NCBI GenBank assembly: GCA_029962745.1
Contig: CM057169.1
Coordinates: 18,912,156 to 18,976,155, forward strand
Reading direction: 5' to 3'
From: Echinometra lucunter
Lineage: Eukaryota > Echinodermata > Echinoidea > Camarodonta > Echinometridae
DNA length: 64,000 nt
Part shown: positions 47,101 to 57,478 of the stretch, piece by piece
Layout: every line of letters starts with the position of its first letter
Position numbering within the stretch: position 1 is the first letter of the stretch
Translations under genes and position numbers: made by a program
Notes under the pieces: generated by a model
Told to the model about the DNA's origin: nothing
What the model saw: only the letters and a program-made list of their open reading frames with translations
Database searches by the model: none

Positions 47101-50100
47101 ATTGAAAAGATATAAGAACCCTTTGAACACGATTTGATTTCAGTATAATACACATTTCCCATACACCCTAGCCCGAGTTATCTCGGGCATAGGGCTCAAC
47201 AGGTTAATACAGGTCTGTGATTTTTGCACATACATGTAATGCATGCACTCCATTTTTATTCAGCTTTTGCTACTCTTATTCCCTGTGTATTACTTTACTC
47301 GGAACTAATCTACAGGTTCAAATACCATACTGTAATTACACTATAAACAAAGGTAAAGCCAAATTGCACATTGACTTAGGACTTGTCAACAGACCTTATC
47401 CAATTAGGCATGACCGTTCTAAACTCGTGTAATTCTGTGTGAGCCATATTCATATCTCTTCTCCAGGGCCCCATTTCATAAAACTTGTTATCAGCAACAA
47501 CTGCCACACTTCTATGACAAATTGCTCTCAGCCGATAAGATGTAAGGATTTCAGAAGCTTATAACAGTTATTACAACTTTTTATTGATAACCAGTTTTAT
47601 GAAACAGGGCCCAGGTAGCACTTTAAAGGCTCATTCAGATATCCAGTGGAAAACCTCTGTGGCAACCCCATGCTTTTTTTTTAGTGATAACATATGGAGC
47701 GGTACACACACCACTTGTGATGATAAGATGAGCATGAATATGTCAACTCCAATATTAAAAAGAGTTTTGCCAAAAGTTTGCAACCATCTATATTTTGTAT
47801 CAGAAGGTGATTGGTCCACATCTCTTTGCCCCCGGGAGGCAAAAAATACATGTACATGTATGGCACTTGCCGCAGCTGATTTTTTTTTTTGCCGCCTCAT
47901 AGGCTCATATACACCTGTACCATTCACTTACACATACAATGTAAATACCCATGGGGTTTATGTGAACAAACATCAAGTGGCATGTAAATGTAGCTAAAGG
48001 GAGGCACGATCCCACCCTCCTCCCCACCTCTCCCCCTCAAAAAAAAAAAATCATGAAGACTGGGAAAAATCGAAAAAAGGAGAGAAAAAGAAGGGAAAGG
48101 ACAAACAAAAGGCACAGTTCTCTACACCCTCCCTCCCTCCATCCCCCCACTCTCCACCATCAATGAGTCAGTGACCTTGTAAATTTCCATAATATTCAAA
48201 TGTATGACCAGTGCCCTTTCAATGGATGTACTCGCATTACCCCTATGATATGACTATCAACCATATGAATATATCCAATGCCGGTGGTTCAGAGCAGATT
48301 ATTGTACATGTTCAATGTATGCATTTTTTATCCACGTAATGTAATTGGCCCCCCTCAACTAATTCTATTTCAGCTCAAAAGTGCAAAGTGAAAACTAAAT
48401 GTAGAGTACAATTTAAGATTTTTATTTCATTGACAGATTCATTCCTTTTGGTAAATTTGAGATGTTTACAAATGCAAGTTAAGCAGATTGCAAATTTGCA
48501 AGTTGCTAAAAATACAGAGAAAATAGTAAGAAAATATATATTTTTCATCATTATTCCAAACTTTTTCCTTATATATCATGAGCAAGGTATCAAATAGAGC
48601 AGGAAGGCATGTTTTGGTTTCATACAATGGTAGTGTTACTTTAACCCATTCGTGACAGAGGTCCACATTTTGTGGTTTGGCCTTATATCTTTTGATGCAA
48701 AGCCCTAAAAATCATACCAAATACATGAGCAGAAAGAGCAAAAAAATTCTACACAAACTGTGCCCATTTTGGTTGCATCAATATTCGTTGTTTGATGATG
48801 AAATTTTTTTAAAGGAAAATAAGCACTTAAATCCTTAAATTGGCGATGTGATAGAAGGTTTAAAATCACCGTTTTCCCCTGCAAATTGGAAACTTTTTGA
48901 CTTCTCATCATAATTTCTGTCAATTTATATTCATTTCAGATACATGACGTTTTATAAGAAAAATGTAGCAATAAAATAAGAATGTTCGTGTTGCCATTTT
49001 GAAGAATAAAAGCTGATCAAATAAGGCTTTAATTAATTCCTGTCACGAATGGGTTAAAGACATTTTTAAAAATAGCCTTTATTGGTTTTTGTAATCTAAC
49101 TCTTATACAAGAGAGAGAGGGTTAATATCTTGTCACAATATTTGTAGGAATGTGTACATTATAGTTACTTTGTGGGTTGGTTGGTTTGGTACCCTTTAAA
49201 ACGAGACTCAACTTGCCAACTTGTCATTAGCATCAAGGGCAGTCTTCATTGTTTATGGATGATCTACGGTCCCCATGGTAACAGATTTGTCTGCCCCTCT
49301 GCAGGATATCTGAGAGTCTCCAGTCTCCTACTCTCAGATGAGTCAGGGTTCACTCCAAATTAGCTCAGATTTTTACAGAGCTGACCACATATTGCTTGTA
49401 TCCTCCCTATCCTTCTAAAACATGAAGACAAAAATACACAGCAATGGAGAGGAAGAGTGCTGGATTGTTCCAAAAAAAATTCAATGAAAGAAAAAAATAC
49501 AAGAACAAGAAAAATCCAAATCAGTCATGACAAAACAAAAAAAATCAAGTAAAAGTTCTGTGCCTCACTGATTCAATCCATGTGACAATTTCTTTTTTAC
49601 ATACTTTACTATGACTGTGAAAGGAGATAAATGTTTCATGAAAAATTTAGTATTTTTAAGGGGAAATTCAAGTTAATTCTTACCAGTAAAAAGACATTTC
49701 AATCAGGATTACCTCCAAATCAATGTAATTCCAAAACAAAAACTGCCATTCATGTACATGTACATGCAGAACTTACATCGAAAATGGCCTTCAAAGTGTT
49801 CTTTTTTTTTTCCAATATCAAACTAACAATATTTCTGACAAAACTACGTGTACATATGCACAATGTAGATGCTGAGCCATCAAACTCACAACATACATGT
49901 ACATGTAAATTTAAGACAATTTGAATCACCCCCAACCCACAAACTCAATATTTCCTATGTGTCAATCCCTGATAACAAAGCTTACATGTACATATGTATC
50001 TAGGGGGAAGGCTATAGTTTCAATACATTCAATGCAACCCTGACATTTATCCTTATTGACAAAATTTGATAATGATCCTTAAAGCTGATACTATTCTAAT

Positions 50101-53100
50101 ACAAGAATTACAGTCACTCCACACCCACAAACTCAACAATCGTTTTTACCTACTAATCATCGACAATAAAGCCTTATATGAGATAAGTCACGTAAATCTT
50201 AATTACGTCAAATTCTTTCACTTCCAAAGAGGGCATTACTGGGTTATTCAAGCATGCAAAATGCACACACAATGAAGTGAATGTTTACAAAAATAAGTAT
50301 GTGTAAACATGTAAACCGGTCAAAGTTCTTTCTAAATGACTTGAAATGAAATTAAGTACGCCGTAATTTGAAATGCAACGTGATTGCCAGTAAAATGGGA
50401 TTCAAATTATGGTTGGTTACAGGGTTTTTGAGTACAAATACAAGTACTCATACACATGTTTCATCTTACATGTAGTTTGAGAATTCTTTAAATCAGATGC
50501 TCACAAAGTTAGCCAATACCTTTAAACACACAAGGGTCAATAGTAAGAAAAAACAAAAATTGCCTGCACATTATCGCATGCCATTATGTTTACATTTAAC
50601 ATTCATTAAACATGTACATGTAGTATACATATTCATGTACAGTAAATTGTATACTGTTTACACCTGTATATTGATCAGTATTTCTGAAAAAAAAAAAAAC
50701 ATTTTACTAAAGCCTAAAAATAGAATATTATCCCAATGAGCCTAAAAAGTCTTACATCCCAAGGTTTCCAATGTATACTACAGTGACTGATTTTAAAACA
50801 TTCAGCTCGATCTCAGATTTACAGTTTATGAATTCATGTAAAATTCAATACATCTGTATGTACATTATGTTAGGTTCACATGTGCCTATACATATGCACA
50901 GAACATACACATGCAATGTACAGTATTCATGTCCATATAACACATTTCTTAACATTCAAACACAAAAATTGCAAATCTCTATAAAAGAATATGTACCTAG
51001 AGTGTAAGTGTGTATCATATCTTTGTCAGCTTTCACAGTGAAGAAACTTGTATAGTTCAGAGCTACTGTACATGCATGACCTACTTTCATGAATTTTGAA
51101 CAAAAAAATTCTCTCAAAGGTTTGAAAGAGTCATGTATGCCAGCCTGGCTTTGAGCCAAAATGAACACAAAATTTACACTGTATATAGATGTACAATGTA
51201 AATTGTGTAGGTCTACATGTACAAAACAACGACAAACTTTTGTCACAGAAACAAGAAAAGATAGTGTTGATGTCCACTGTACTAACACTATGAACATGGC
51301 TGACAAAGAAAGTGGACAAAATAAACAACCTCTCATTCTACCCTTCACAATGGTTCTGGTAGTCAAAAGAACATCCCTTCACACCTATCACGTTTAATCA
51401 TGTAGTTCCAGGTGAATATGCATGTGATACCTGTTTCACATATTTTAGACAATAGCAGTGAAGGGATGTTCTTTTGACTACCAGAACCATTGTGAAGGGT
51501 AGAATGAGGGGTTGTTTATTTTGTCCGCTTTCTTTGTCCGTCATGTTCATAGTGTAATATCTTTGCTGAATTGTGGTTTGTGATGAATGCAATACAATAC
51601 TGAAGTGTCTGTGAACATCATCATAGTATGAATTGAATGACAAAAAGCACTGCTACCTTGTCGGCTACTCCACTTCCATATAATTGATTCATTTGCTGTA
51701 TTAGTATGCATTTGTCATTTAACAGTACATCAAAAATGCAATGGACTTGTCAAAATACGTACAAAAGGTGTCCATGACAACCTACATGTACAGTAGGGGG
51801 CCTACATGCAGTTTATGGTACATTTCAAACCTTCATAATCTATACAACGAATGTACTGCAAAGCACCTTTCAGATATGAGGTACATGTAGATAAACACCG
51901 TTTGAAAATGCACGAGTTACAAATTTTACACACAAAAAAAAAGGAAAATGACCTTCACACATGTAGCACACTTCAAGTAGTCCCAATACATGTATGATAC
52001 AACACCTATATTTTTCTTTTTCTGACAGGCCTTTTCATCAGAAAAATTGGAAGAAATCCCCTAGAGAGCTTTCCTCTTTCAATAGTTAGCTGGTTGAATT
52101 CAATACACAGAACAAGCTATCCATCACATGTACTGAGAGGCAAAGGGCCTTAACAGACAGTTGAATAAATTATGGAACTGTCTGTTTTAAGTACATGTAC
52201 ATGTAAGTGTACATATGTATGCCACTCGTCTATAATGAATTGCAAGAGCTCTATCAAACTTAGCTTTACAAGGCTACCAGCAAATAAATATGACAAGCTG
52301 AGTACTAAAACAGATGGTTCATTCTGAGAAAATATTACAACCTTCAAATCACGTACAGTTGTACATGTACAGGTTGCCCTAAACATGCAAATGTCCATGT
52401 TTTTTATGCGAAAAGTATATCTATGACACTTTCTCACACACAAAACTTAAACAAAGTGCACAAGTGGTCCGGGCTCCAAAACCTTTCTGGCCTCAAATTG
52501 CTTGAATGATAATGCAGTTTGTATGTCATATTTTGCCTGTTGCTGAAATTTCTTGTACGCAAGCTGATGTCATCTACAAAGTGCATTTTCGGGTCACAAA
52601 ATTCTCTGGTTCATACAATACATGTACATGTATGTTCTATGCAATTGCATACAAATAGCCAATGCATACTCATTACTTCAGGTCAATTTTTACAATCAGC
52701 TGTAAACTTCATTCCTTTCTGGACCGACTAAGAGGGTAAGTATACAATAACTTTATAGAACTTGGGTGGCAGATACATGTACCATTAATGATATTTATAC
52801 ATGTAGGCAAATTATCATTGATCAAATAATATTACCATTTATATTTGATCAATGATAATTTGCCGATTGACGTCAAAGATTTATACACTTGGATATCTCT
52901 GATAATATTCTAGATATTTTTTCCTCAAGGGTTCCAACTAAAAAATCAAGTTGCCAGAATACAGATAAAAGGTGATTTGATTCCAAATAGAAGAATATAA
53001 TCATTAAGGTGGAATGTGGTTTATGTGAGATACTGAACAGAGAGCAATTGTCACTGGAGTTCCTGTGTTGCAATAAAGGAATGAGGTCCTGATACATACA

Positions 53101-54480
53101 TTCACTATGAACAAGGCGGACAAAGAAAGCGGACAAAATAAACAACCTCTCATTCTACCCTTCACAATGGTTCTGGTAGTCAAAAGAACATCCCTTCACA
53201 GCTATTATGTTTAATCATGTAGTTCCAGGTGAATGTGCATGTGACACCTGTTTCACATATTTTAGACAATAGCAGTGAAGGGATGTTCTTTTGACTACCA
53301 GAACCATTGTGAAGGGTAGAATGAGGGGTTGTTTATTTTGTCCGCTTTCTTTGTCCGTCATATTCATAGTGATTAATCACATGGTAAAACCTACATGGTA
53401 AAACCTACTCCAAATCAATCCTGAAGGCTTCTTCAAATATGAAATGGTTTTACCATTAAAAAAAAGTGGCAGTATTTTGTGTCCTAACAGAATGCATAAG
53501 AGAATAAGTGACACAACAAAGGTCTTACTAGTACCGGTATTCCTTATCTGTGTGTGACATAAAAATGTGTAGTACAGTATGCTCTAAAAACCTGAATATT
53601 TTATGAAGCAATTTACCGGTGCACATCTAAACAAGCCTTTAACAACCGATTCCTAGCTATGCATAGGTAATCTAACTTTTTCGTTTGGTCAGTTTCAATC
53701 CTAAATGGTATGACTTCGCAGCAAGAAAGCCTGTTACATGTTAAATTCTGGACATACCTTCTAGAAGCTCTGTCTTCTGCTGGACCAGAAGCTGATCGAT
53801 CTGCGTCAGGTACTCCAGGCCTGGAGGACAGTTGCTTGGAGGAGCAGGGGCCTGCATCCACTGCCCAGGGGCTCCAGGGGCTCCAGGTGGGGCACCGGGA
53901 GCTCCTGGAGGGTAGGCTCCGGGTGGGGCACCAGCAGCTCCGGGAGGGTAGGCTCCGGGTGGGGCACCAGGGCCGCCGGGCTGGGGTGGTGGGTAGGCCA
54001 AAGGTTGCTGCTCTTCTGTGTGGGGAGAAAGCATGTGGAAGGATGAAATTTTACATCAATGATGGAAAATACCCAAGACTAATTCCTACGCAGTAAACCA
54101 CCCTGATCTTACAGTATTATGCAATGAACTACTCATAATTGATTTTCAAATATCCAGACTTCAATAATCTTTAGGCCATAGAAGAGGGTTCCATACCACA
54201 GCAAATTTACCAATCATCGATGGGAGACAAGGAAGTGGGCTTTATATCTACAGGTTGTCATTGCTAGAATTCACAGGTTCCCTAACAGGTTCATTACAAA
54301 ATCACTGCTTACATGTACATGTACAGTACTACAGTTACAGGGGGAAAAATAGAGCCTTTTATACAGTCAGACCAATGGTCTTTCTCACATGCAGTTACTG
54401 AAGCAGATTTACAATCATCAAGAATATCGAAACAAGACAGGGTTCTGAAAAGCAAGAAGCATGCTCTACTTACGTGACAT
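32046..54480 (-). CDS. PLSCR: Phospholipid scramblase, isoform with proximal last exon
   Basis: Scramblases move phospholipids between membrane leaflets in response to Ca2+; some members are palmitoylated or act in the nucleus (family knowledge). Coding exons in minus-strand order: 54480-54474, 54015-53758, 41097-41020, 39047-38918, 37940-37766, 37300-37139, 32108-32046. All junctions are GT-AG and in phase, giving 290 aa. The N-terminus (res. 7-53) is Pro/Gly/Ala-rich with [10 protein letters not shown] repeats. Then follow [13 protein letters not shown] (res. 65-77), [12 protein letters not shown], a Cys cluster CTTCWCPCC (res. 151-159) where palmitoylated cysteines lie in PLSCR1, [17 protein letters not shown], the Ca-binding loop [12 protein letters not shown] (res. 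243-254) and a hydrophobic C-terminal helix (about res. 260-275). The start ATG sits in GCACCATGTC, a good initiation context. Which vertebrate PLSCR paralogue it matches cannot be told. Confidence 0.93.
33910..34326. repeat. TIR element with TAGAGTCCC ends
   Basis: TAGAGTCCCCAGTTTTCCGT at the left and ACGGAAAACTTGGGACTCTA at the right, about 417 bp. Internal direct repeats of TTCCGTGTTCTTCGGTG lie near the left end. A TA-type target is likely, but the superfamily is uncertain. Confidence 0.6.
34943..35263. repeat. 320-bp inverted-repeat element
   Basis: TTAAAGACATTCAGTCGTGG then CTTTCATGGGGA at the left is mirrored at the right (35225-35263) with few mismatches. Short open frames inside on both strands look incidental. 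Confidence 0.55.
36731..36912. repeat. CCCCCTGGACAATTAC inverted repeat
   Basis: CCCCCTGGACAATTAC (36731-36746) is mirrored by GTAATTGTCCAGGGGG (36897-36912), with partial repeats of TGTCCAGGG nearby. Confidence 0.5.
37981..38265 (+). repeat. tRNA-derived SINE (sea-urchin type)
   Basis: A box-A-like TGGTGTAATGG lies near the start, followed by AGCCCGGCCTGGCA, CTCTCCACCCAAGTG and GTGGGTACC. Then comes ATGATGCTTTGTAAAGCGC and GCGCTATATAAATGGACC with an (ATT)n tail. This is the layout of echinoderm tRNA-derived SINEs as I know them. The B box is eroded, so it is not a tRNA gene. Confidence 0.75.
39352..40166. mobile_element. Tc1-like element with long terminal inverted repeats, no transposase
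   Basis: Left end (TA)CAGTTAACATCA...TATTCATACCC is mirrored by GGTATGAATA...TGATGTTAACTG at 40142-40166. The arms run several hundred bases: GTACCGTGATCATTCATGC at about 39505 mirrors CATGAATGATCAAGGTAC near 40000. CAGT ends beside TA resemble Tc1/mariner. The centre has no open frame, and the right TA is not preserved. Confidence 0.6.
40395..40462 (+). repeat. Possible LINE 3' tail (GAACT unit)
   Basis: CTATGCTTTGTTTTTATTTG then AATAAAATGAACTGAACTGG resembles the A-rich, pentanucleotide-ended 3' tail of CR1-like elements. Weak. Confidence 0.3.
40538..40872 (-). mobile_element. Truncated retroelement insertion with 16-bp target duplication
   Basis: AGCTTGCACTGTTTAT occurs at 40538-40553 and again at 40857-40872. 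The 303 bp between them begin with poly-T on the plus strand, meaning an A-tail on the minus strand. This is the signature of a non-LTR insertion in minus orientation. The GC-rich right half is the element's 5' part. Confidence 0.7.
42201..42614. mobile_element. MITE family B, copy 3 (degenerate)
   Basis: Starts TTAATCCATAGCAC, contains ACATGAGCAGAAAGAG and CTAAATTGGCAATGCAGTG, ends near GTCCTGCTGTGGATTGA. Diverged but collinear with 17391-17782. Confidence 0.55.
43090..43283. repeat. 185-bp dispersed repeat, copy 2
   Basis: Over 90% alike by eye to 23723-23908 in the same orientation, with GGGGCGCATTCGCCCC breaking the palindrome by one base. Confidence 0.65.
43735..44100 (-). repeat. LINE 3' region with (AATTG)n tail, minus orientation
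   Basis: Starts with five ATTCA units followed by AT-rich sequence containing AGTTCCCTAGTATAAATTCA. The terminal pentanucleotide array fits CR1/L2-like 3' ends. No frame could be recovered. Confidence 0.4.
45385..45700 (+). repeat. Related GACGGAC...GGTGGGCGAGAC repeat with (AAAT)n tail
   Basis: CATCACCTCTGGTGGGCGAG and ACAGACGGACAACGGACG match the style of 18846-19200. It is followed by an AAATA-type microsatellite (about 45630-45700). Confidence 0.5.
45917..46035. repeat. TTTCATGAAAC / CGGTGATTTTCACCG repeat
   Basis: Two copies of the palindromic block TCGGTGRTTTTCACCGAC lie about 65 bp apart, between a TTTCATGAAAC at 45911 and TTCATGAAACG near 46025. Probably a short MITE related in style to 47466-47612. 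Confidence 0.45.
47466..47612. repeat. GGGCCC..TTTCATAAAAC hairpin repeat
   Basis: GGGCCCCATTTCATAAAAC and TTTTATGAAACAGGGCCC are inverted, enclosing smaller inverted GTTATCA/TGATAAC motifs. About 147 bp in total. A repeat of this look is common in marine invertebrate genomes, from memory. Confidence 0.6.
48641..49057 (-). mobile_element. TTAA-flanked MITE family A, copy 3 (inverted)
   Basis: Opposite orientation to the other two copies, with intact TTAA on both sides and CCCATTCGTGACAG ends. Lies in the long scramblase intron. Confidence 0.75.
50398..50524. repeat. Partial copy of the 25441 Kolobok-like element
   Basis: Shares TATGGTTGGTT..CAGGGTTTTTGAGTA and the terminal GTTAGCCAAT-CCTTTAA with the 3' part of 25441-25936. 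Only the last 125 bp or so is present. Confidence 0.65.
51286..51554. mobile_element. CACTA-ended MITE, copy 2 (269 bp)
   Basis: Same length and arms as the element at 624-892, with TAA duplicated on both sides (51283-51285, 51555-51557). It lies in the 12.7 kb scramblase intron. Only scattered substitutions separate it from the other copies. Confidence 0.85.
52806..52864. repeat. Perfect 23-bp stem, 13-nt loop hairpin
   Basis: GGCAAATTATCATTGATCAA plus ATA (52806-52828) is exactly mirrored at 52842-52864. No mismatches. Lies inside the long scramblase intron. Confidence 0.8.
53103..53371. mobile_element. CACTA-ended MITE, copy 3 (269 bp)
   Basis: Same 269-bp fold-back element with ATT duplicated on both sides (53100-53102, 53372-53374). 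It lies 390 bp from the scramblase exon ending at 53758 and about 1.5 kb from copy 2. Confidence 0.85.
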
Positions 54481-54502
54481 GGTGCCTTTAACAGAGTTCC
54501 TG
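54474..54502 (-). other. PLSCR: Scramblase exon 2: 22-nt leader plus first 7 coding bases
   Basis: A 29-nt micro-exon between acceptor AATTTCAG and donor GTAAGT. It contributes ATG TCA C; the split codon is completed by AA at 54015-54014 to give Gln3. The next exon has no in-frame ATG upstream of its proline-rich part, so this start is well supported. Confidence 0.75.
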
Positions 54503-55925
54503 CTGAAATTGTAAAAAAAAAAAAATAGAAAGAATGTTTATTCAGCAAATGATACAGTTAAAAATCAGTCATAATGTAGAATACTACAGACAAGTTAAAG
54601 TTACATTTTATACAGGATACTGTTTTACCACAAAACACATTTTCCGTAGCCTCAGGCCCCTACACGACTTTTACACACTAAATACAATTGATAAACACAG
54701 CTTTTGCATCAGAGTCTATTTTGAAGGCTTGTCTTTGAATTAATTTGGAGTGAAGACCAAGTGAAGGAAATTTTCCAATGCTTCATAAAAAAAAAAAAAA
54801 ACATGATGATCTTGAGAAAAATGATTAGACCAACTCTAATAATATATATAAGCAGTTGCATTACATGTACATCGCACATGTTCATGTTGCATGCCAACTT
54901 GTGACCTACATGAATCTGCACAAGGTGAAGAACTATGCCACAATAAGCCTGTGTGACTGAAATATTTTTTACATGAATTTCAACTTCACAAACTAAGTCT
55001 AATATCATATAAGAGATGTATTTTTTTTTTTTTTTTTTTTTTACTGCTGAATTATTTTTACATTTACCTACCCGTACTCTGCAGCATTCCATGTTGTAAA
55101 CCCTTCTATTCACCCAATGCTTGTTTTGTCCCTTCCCATGCATCCCTCATTCATAGCAATTACAATGTAGTTTACCTTCGTCCTTGGTTATTCTACCCAT
55201 TTTTCTTGGTTCTTCCATTCTCCGTTACTCTACTGGGTTAGTTGACCTTTCATTTGCATGTACATGTATTTAAAGATAATTTGGAAAGCCAAGATCTGTT
55301 GAGAGCCTTGCAGAGGAGGTCATTAAAAATTCTGAGCAATACGGGACTTGTACTCATACATAATTGTGTAATGTCCACACATAGAAGAATACACAGAAAA
55401 ACCCTGCATGAGCACGCTCGTATGATGTCATTTTTCATCCACACATTTGGAGCTACACCGATGCTGCTCGTTCAGCCATTTACCCACAATGTTAAAACCT
55501 GTGAGCGTGACAATCTGCTTTGCATTTTCCTGATCAAGTTGGTACTAAACATGTAATATTTCCATCTATATTTCATATTTTGGAAGCATTTTTCTATCAT
55601 CTGTGTTGTCATCAAAACTTCTCAATTTATTATTTTTGTGTCTAACTAACTTAAAGTTAATCTAATGTTGTTACTGTTACTGCTCGCTGGCTTTATTATA
55701 TTATAGGCCTATGCACTAAACAACAGAACAGTGGTAGGCATGGTAGGAGAATTATTAACAGATCTTCACAGACTACAGATATCATATCTAACGTTAGGTT
55801 TAATAACTTAGAAATAAGTTAGTCTAGTCTAAAAAGTCTAAATGTGTGCGAACTTCAGACATATCGACATTTCAATCATGGTACACACACAGCATGGCAC
55901 ACCCAGGCCAGAACGTATACCCAGT

Positions 55926-56155
55926 TGTTGGGTGTCCGGACAGCTTGTGTATCCGGACAGTCATGACAGTCGATTTTAAACAGCCATTTGAAAAAGTTTA
56001 CAGGCAAAATCTCTTAGATTTTTTTAGCACAAATGTTAGACAATATTATAGAGAACAAATATTGATGATGATTAGCACTAATAGGGCCATAGTTTTGTTT
56101 AATCCAAAGACAAAAAAAGAAGGCTTCATTTTTGTTACGTGTCCGGACACCCAAC
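55926..56155. repeat. GGGTGTCCGGACA inverted repeat near scramblase promoter
   Basis: GTTGGGTGTCCGGAC (about 55927) and GTCCGGACACCCAAC (about 56140) enclose about 200 bp of AT-rich DNA in the first scramblase intron. Probably a MITE. Confidence 0.5.
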
Positions 56156-56395
56156 CCCCCATCCTAGGCCCCGGTACACGCCCAACTCTAGGGGCGTTTG
56201 ACATGTCGAACAATGCGATGCGACTGTAGCAGCAAGCGAAAATATGTATAGCTGTGTAACACTTTGTAGTGAAAATCAGAACAGCTAGGCAAAAACATAC
56301 TAGTATTCCACTCTCCAATTTCCTCATCAAACTCAGCATGTTGTGTATGAAATGCATTAATGCTAAGATTGAAAAAATAAGGGAAATTTTCTTAC

Positions 56396-56500
56396 CTGCG
56401 TCAGTCAGATACCCTATCAGATGGTAGTAGATAAGTTCTCGCAATCGAGCCTCAAGAACAGACGCTGACCAACTCGACGTATACAGATCAATTTAACGAA
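56396..56500 (-). other. PLSCR: Probable noncoding first exon of scramblase
   Basis: A strong donor (CGCAG|GTAAGAAA) lies at 56395 on the minus strand. It is the best partner for the acceptor TTTCAG before 54502, which opens the exon with 22 nt of leader and the start codon. The 5' limit is not visible; I place it near 56500 only as a guess. No classical TATA box is evident. Confidence 0.4.
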
Positions 56501-56689
56501 GATAGTTCAGTGGTGGTCCACAAAGCACGCAACCTATTAGTAGTACGGTACAGTACCGTAAACCCATGTGTTGTTGAAGCTCAATCTATGGATCTCGTTA
56601 AGTTTTTATAATGTCACATCTGGATTGTGGTGAAAATTAAAAAAAAAAAGGATTTCGAAACTCTTTCTTTCTGTCCTTCTTCTTCCTCT

Positions 56690-56695
56690 TCTTCC

Positions 56696-56736
<41 letters not shown>

Positions 56737-57020
56737 TTCAATTCTCTTTCCTTTTTCTTCGTTTCTTTTCTCCTAGAACTTTCTTCCTTTTTTCTAGTTT
56801 CAGTTTCTTTCTTTTCCTTCTTTCTTTCTTTCTTTCTTTCTTTTTCTTTCTTTCCCTCTTCTTCTTATATTCCTTTTATTCATTCATTCAGTCATTCCTT
56901 CATTCATTCATTCATTCATTCATTCATTCATTCATTCATTCCTTCATTCATTCATTCATTCATTCATTCCTTCATTCATTCATTCATTCCTTCATTCATT
57001 CATTCATTCATTCATTCACA
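56690..57020. repeat. Microsatellite block: (TTC)n, (TTTC)n, (ATTC)n
   Basis: TTC/TCTTCC units (56688-56740), TTTC units (56815-56855) and about 30 CATT units with CCTT interruptions (56878-57018). Confidence 0.85.
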
Positions 57021-57406
57021 TTTATTTACTGCCCAAGTTTATTTGTCGGGTCTCACTTTTTAAACTTGAGGTTCCATAAGTTTGAAAATTAAGTTCAACA
57101 ACATCTCCATAAAAGTGAAAGAATTTGCCACCTCTTTATTTTCAGTACTGAGGACTTTTTCAGCCTGTCGATCCTTGACTCTTCTATAAGCACATGATCA
57201 CGGTGTCTGCATGGTTTGTTTTGCATTGAGTTTTTGTTTCAAGTTGCTTTGTTCGTCTGGCTGGCCTGTTTGTCTTTGAGCAGAGGTTTTGAAGAAATTG
57301 CGTGATGTTCAGTTTGCACCGGATTTAACGTCACAAAAAAAAAAGGCGGCGAGATCAAATATTTTAACGAGAAGCCCAGAATGGGACCATCATGACGAAT
57401 AGAAAT

Positions 57407-57478
57407 AGAAGTATTAGCAGAATTAGAAGGAGAAGTATTAGCAGAACTAGAAGGAGAAGTATTAGCAGAAGTAGATGC
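57407..57478. repeat. 24-bp minisatellite, 3 units
   Basis: AGAAGTATTAGCAGAA followed by an 8-bp variable part is repeated at 57407, 57431 and 57455, with partial units on either side. Confidence 0.7.

Larger units (their letters stand above)
41098..53757 (-). other. PLSCR: Scramblase intron (12.7 kb)
   Basis: It lies between exons ending at 53758 and starting at 41097. It holds MITE copies, LINE tails, poly-G runs (about 44957, 45895), many TACATGTA motifs and a perfect 23-bp hairpin at 52806-52864. No coding exon of another gene was recognised. Confidence 0.7.

Noticed and set aside
47584..47997. 137-codon open frame
   Set aside because: No family resemblance, and begins inside a hairpin repeat.
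55242..55556. 104-codon open frame with a LQRRSLKIL-like segment
   Set aside because: It faintly recalls the end of a LINE reverse transcriptase, but no further motif supports it and it lies in scramblase intron 1.
55846..56229. 127-codon open frame on plus strand near the scramblase promoter
   Set aside because: It spans the GTCCGGACACC inverted repeat and has no recognisable domain.
56815..57018. CRISPR-like regular repeats
   Set aside because: Simple tetranucleotide microsatellite in a eukaryotic genome with no spacers.
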